Shown here piece after piece: positions 5,151 to 7,622 of a DNA stretch of 7,622 nucleotides. Source of the DNA: Bacteroidaceae bacterium (lineage in GTDB: Bacteria; Bacteroidota; Bacteroidia; Bacteroidales; Bacteroidaceae); contig CABIXF010000082.1 in assembly GCA_902362595.1 (NCBI GenBank), positions 1-7,622 on the forward strand. Direction: 5' to 3'. Position 1 is the first letter of the stretch; every line of letters starts with the position of its first letter. A program made the translations under genes and the position numbers. The notes under the pieces are model-generated. The model was not told the DNA's origin, did no database searches, and saw only the letters and a list, made by a program, of their open reading frames with translations.

Positions 5151-5771
5151 ATGAGAAAGAAGAATTTCTTAAACAAGGTCTTGCAAAACACAAGTTGTCC
5201 GCAAGGATTTTGGGGACGGATGATTTTGCGAGGAATGAATTGTTTTCATGCATCTTTAGCTAATCGTGGCATGAAGCAAGTGGAATGGCAGCCGAATTGG
5301 AATGTTCTTGATATAGGCTGTGGCGGTGGTGCGAATTTGAAACGTTTATTGAATTTATGTCCGAAAGGAAATATCTACGGCATAGACCTGTCAGAAGAAA
5401 GTGTTTCATTCGCCCAAAAGTACAACGAAAAAGACTTGAATAAAAGATGTTTCATACAACAAGGGAATGTTTGTTCATTACCTTATGAGAATGGATTCTT
5501 TAATGCTATCACGGCTTTTGAAACGGTCTATTTCTGGTCGCCTGTAAACATAGCGTTGTCTGAAGTGGCGCGTGTTCTCCGAGAAGGAGGTTGTTTCCTT
5601 ATTAGTCTGGAAGCGAGCGACCCCGAACTTGGAAAAATGTGGACGGAACGGATAGATGGTATGGTTGTCTATACTCCGGCAGAATTGAAAGAACGGTTGC
5701 ATGAAGTCGGATTTTCATCCATCAGAACAATCCGTAAAAAGGAAGAAATACATATTATAGCATATAAATAA
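5151..5771 (+). CDS. Class I SAM-dependent methyltransferase, UbiE/Methyltransf_11 type
   Basis: The 206-residue cytoplasmic enzyme has a complete Rossmann methyltransferase core. Motif I is V-L-D-I-G-C-G-G-G-A-N (52-62), the acidic ribose-binding residue is Asp79 in Y-G-I-D-L-S (76-81), motif II-like is G-N-V-C-S-L-P-Y followed by F-N-A-I-T-A-F-E-T-V-Y, and post-motif III is E-V-A-R-V-L-R-E-G-G-C-F-L-I. The C-terminal piece T-P-A-E-L-K-E-R-L-H-E-V-G-F is typical of small-molecule methyltransferases. The target could be O, N, S or C; the sequence does not say. It sits between the two ABC genes with gaps of 7 and 8 bp, strong evidence of one operon and a shared job. By hand count GC is about 40% over 5161-5460, against about 55% in the first methyltransferase, suggesting a different origin. 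Being interleaved between transporter halves is unusual. Confidence 0.88.
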   Translation: MRKKNFLNKVLQNTSCPQGFWGRMILRGMNCFHASLANRGMKQVEWQPNWNVLDIGCGGGANLKRLLNLCPKGNIYGIDLSEESVSFAQKYNEKDLNKRCFIQQGNVCSLPYENGFFNAITAFETVYFWSPVNIALSEVARVLREGGCFLISLEASDPELGKMWTERIDGMVVYTPAELKERLHEVGFSSIRTIRKKEEIHIIAYK

Positions 5772-5779
5772 AATAAGAT

Positions 5780-7510
5780 ATGAATGCAATAAAGAATATT
5801 ACAATAGGTCACACGGAAAGACTTTACAAGCCGGTGGGTTACACCATGCTTGCCAACTTAGTGAATATAGTACCGTTTTGTCTTTCTATAGAAGCGATAC
5901 GTATCATTTTCAGTGCATTTGACGGGAGCGGACAGCCGCTTGACACGACCCGCCTGTGGTGGATATTCGGCATTATGGCTGTTTATATGCTGGTCATGGC
6001 TTTGGCAGAACGGGCATCCTACCGAGCCAATTTTAGAGGAGCATACGAAATGAGTGCTTCCGGGCGTTTGTCGCTGGCGGAGCACTTGCGGAAACTATCG
6101 TTGGGCTTTTTGTCGAAACGTGATCCGGGTGATTTGTCGTCTATGCTTGTTACGGACTTCATGATGGCAGAAACCGGAATTTCGCACCACCTGCCCCAAC
6201 TTATGGGTGCCATAGTCATGCCCGTACTGGCTTTTGCTTCGCTTGTATGGATAGATTGGAGGATGGCGGTCAGTATGTTTGCCGCCTTGCCGCTTGCCTT
6301 GCTCGTCCTGTGGGCAAGCACAAAGGCACAGCGGAAGTTAAGCGGCAGGCAAATTCAAGCAAAAATAAATGCTGGAAATCGGTTGGAAGAATACTTACAG
6401 GGTATTCGTGTAATGAAAGCGTACAATCTGATAGGTGACCGCTTTGTTAGGTTGCGCGATGCTTTTGCGGAACTTCGCCGTGCTTGCATCCGTCAGGAGG
6501 CCTTGTTAGGCCCATTCGTCTTGTTGAGCATCACTTTAGTACGTGCCGGGCTGACAATGATGGTGCTATGTGGAACTTACCTTCTGTTGGGAGGGCAACT
6601 TTCAATCCTTGTATTCGTGCTATTCCTTGTAGTCGGTTCTCGTGTGTTCGACCCGCTGACTTCCGCACTAACAAACTTTACCGAGTTCCGCTATTTTTCC
6701 ATTGCCGGTGGACGCATCCTTTCCTTGATGAACGAGCCGGAGATGAAAGGAGAACGGCAATCCCCGGCAGCAGGCGATATCCGGTTTGAACACGTATCGT
6801 TTGCCTATCAAGACAAGGAAGTGTTGCATGATATAAACATTACGCTCCCGAAAAACTCCTTGACGGCTCTTGTCGGACCTTCGGGAAGCGGGAAAAGTAC
6901 GGTGATGAAGCTTTGCGCCCGTTTCTACGACCCACAGAAAGGATGTATCTTTTTCAATGGTGTTCCGATGAATGAGATAAATCCAGAAAGTCTGATGAGC
7001 CACATCTCTATGGTATTTCAGGATGTCTATCTGTTTCAGGACACCATACGCAATAATATCCGCTTTGGTAAAACTGACGCGACGGAAGAAGAAATTATAG
7101 CCGCAGCTAAAAAAGCCTGTTGCCATGATTTCATCATGCGGTTGCCCAAAGGATATGACACCTTGGTAGGCGAAGGAGGGTGTACCCTTTCGGGCGGAGA
7201 AAAGCAACGCATATCCATAGCCCGTGCCATGCTGAAAGACGCACAAATCATCCTGCTTGATGAAGCGACCGCCTCACTTGACCCCGAAAATGAAGTGGAA
7301 GTACAGAAAGCCATAGATGCACTCATCAAAGGGCATACTGTCATTGCCATTGCGCATAGACTTAAAACCATTAAGGGGGCAGACCAAATTATCGTGTTGG
7401 ATAACGGACAGATAAAGGAAAAAGGTACGCATGAAACATTGATGCAGGCCGAAGGGTTGTATGCTCAACTATGGAATATTCAGGAACAAATTTCAGGTTG
7501 GAAACTGTAA
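5780..7510 (+). CDS. ABC transporter half 2, fused membrane and ATPase domains (exporter fold, YbtPQ/IrtAB-like)
   Basis: The 576-residue inner-membrane protein is paralogous in plan to the product of 3341-5143. It has a six-helix membrane domain (hydrophobic stretches near 17-42, 60-82, 134-178 as a pair, 238-268 and 270-292) and then an ATPase domain from about 333. Motifs are Walker A G-P-S-G-S-G-K-S-T (366-374), Q-loop F-Q-D (413-415), signature L-S-G-G-E (470-474), Walker B I-I-L-L-D-E (490-495) with catalytic Glu495, canonical D-loop S-L-D (499-501) and switch His526. The stretch after the Q-loop, V-Y-L-F-Q-D-T-I-R-N-N-I, is typical of YbtP/IrtB-like subunits as I recall them. Both ATP sites of the expected heterodimer therefore look competent. 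It is the last gene of the operon, closed by a hairpin 21 bp after the stop. Known relatives include siderophore importers and multidrug exporters, so direction is open. Confidence 0.9.
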   Translation: MNAIKNITIGHTERLYKPVGYTMLANLVNIVPFCLSIEAIRIIFSAFDGSGQPLDTTRLWWIFGIMAVYMLVMALAERASYRANFRGAYEMSASGRLSLAEHLRKLSLGFLSKRDPGDLSSMLVTDFMMAETGISHHLPQLMGAIVMPVLAFASLVWIDWRMAVSMFAALPLALLVLWASTKAQRKLSGRQIQAKINAGNRLEEYLQGIRVMKAYNLIGDRFVRLRDAFAELRRACIRQEALLGPFVLLSITLVRAGLTMMVLCGTYLLLGGQLSILVFVLFLVVGSRVFDPLTSALTNFTEFRYFSIAGGRILSLMNEPEMKGERQSPAAGDIRFEHVSFAYQDKEVLHDINITLPKNSLTALVGPSGSGKSTVMKLCARFYDPQKGCIFFNGVPMNEINPESLMSHISMVFQDVYLFQDTIRNNIRFGKTDATEEEIIAAAKKACCHDFIMRLPKGYDTLVGEGGCTLSGGEKQRISIARAMLKDAQIILLDEATASLDPENEVEVQKAIDALIKGHTVIAIAHRLKTIKGADQIIVLDNGQIKEKGTHETLMQAEGLYAQLWNIQEQISGWKL

Positions 7511-7531
7511 AAACGGTATAAAAATCAATAG

Positions 7532-7563
7532 GAGGCCGTCTCAAAATGAATTGAGATGGCCTC
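7532..7563 (+). terminator. Hairpin terminator of the methyltransferase-ABC operon
   Basis: The arm 7532-7544 (GAGGCCGTCTCAA) pairs with 7551-7563 (TTGAGATGGCCTC), 13 bp with one G-T wobble and a 6-nt loop, beginning 21 bp after the last stop. No T-run follows, so it may be a weak or stabilising terminator. GAGGC-GTCTCAA ends also occur at some insertion sequence termini, but no transposase or flanking duplication is visible here. Confidence 0.6.
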
Positions 7564-7591
7564 TGTCGTTTCATATCAGATTGAAGTCGTT

Positions 7592-7621
7592 TGGATTTTC
7601 CTCAAAAAAAAGGAGTTTCCA
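7592..7621. other. Imperfect hairpin with an A-tract loop at the right edge
   Basis: 7592-7602 and 7611-7621 pair in 8 of 11 positions around a loop of C plus seven A. It may belong to a leftward-reading gene outside the window or be chance; no gene is visible in 7564-7622. Confidence 0.2.
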
Positions 7622-7622
7622 G

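Noticed and set aside
5151..5771. Antibiotic-resistance rRNA methyltransferase (Erm or Cfr type)
   Set aside because: The core is of the UbiE/Methyltransf_11 small-molecule type; no Erm N-P-x-x motif or radical-SAM cysteine cluster is present.
6668..7246. 192-codon minus-strand open frame
   Set aside because: It is antisense to the ATPase domain of the second ABC gene, whose motifs are unambiguous; the antisense product shows no domain features.
7532..7563. Insertion sequence terminal repeat
   Set aside because: The GTCTCAA palindrome resembles some IS ends, but no transposase, partner end or target duplication is in view; a terminator after the operon explains it more simply.
1..7622. CRISPR array, tRNA or rRNA genes, integrase, relaxase
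   Set aside because: I saw no regularly spaced identical repeats, no cloverleaf or rRNA stretch, and no tyrosine-recombinase or relaxase motifs in any frame read.

Overview
The window looks like accessory DNA of a Bacteroidota (Bacteroides/Prevotella-type) genome, most likely cargo and a regulatory module inside an integrative conjugative or mobilizable element. Three things point there. A near-perfect Bacteroidota sigma promoter (TTG, 20 bp, TACCTTTG) lies before the TetR gene. Coding starts have A-rich leaders without Shine-Dalgarno sequences. A short RhuM-like gene and a tandem pair of small excisionase-type helix-turn-helix genes resemble those that accompany Bacteroides conjugative transposons. 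The organism and element assignment is inference; no integrase, relaxase or attachment site is visible.

Layout. Positions 1-158 hold the 3' tail of an unidentified CDS that overlaps the next start by ATGA. Positions 155-535 hold a small RhuM-like protein. A strong hairpin at 561-605 separates it from two convergent minus-strand HTH genes (636-929 and 961-1257). Positions 1258-1766 form a 509-bp non-coding stretch with GTGGC-type repeats, two mutually exclusive hairpins and the promoter of the TetR gene. tetR (1767-2378) ends in a clear intrinsic terminator. It is followed by a tightly packed four-gene operon (2509-7510): LCM/TcmP-type methyltransferase, ABC transporter half 1, UbiE-like methyltransferase, ABC transporter half 2, with gaps of 7-10 bp. 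A hairpin at 7532-7563 closes the operon.

How they may work together. The two ABC half-transporters each carry one membrane domain and one ATPase domain, and probably form a heterodimer of exporter fold. Their sequence style recalls the YbtP/YbtQ and IrtA/IrtB group, whose known members import siderophores despite the exporter fold. Two unrelated SAM-dependent methyltransferases are interleaved with them, so the operon probably methylates and moves a small molecule (toxin, antibiotic, metallophore or signal) across the inner membrane, under a TetR-family sensor. Substrate and direction cannot be read from the sequence. This TetR-MTase-ABC-MTase-ABC cassette is the best candidate for a poorly characterised system here.
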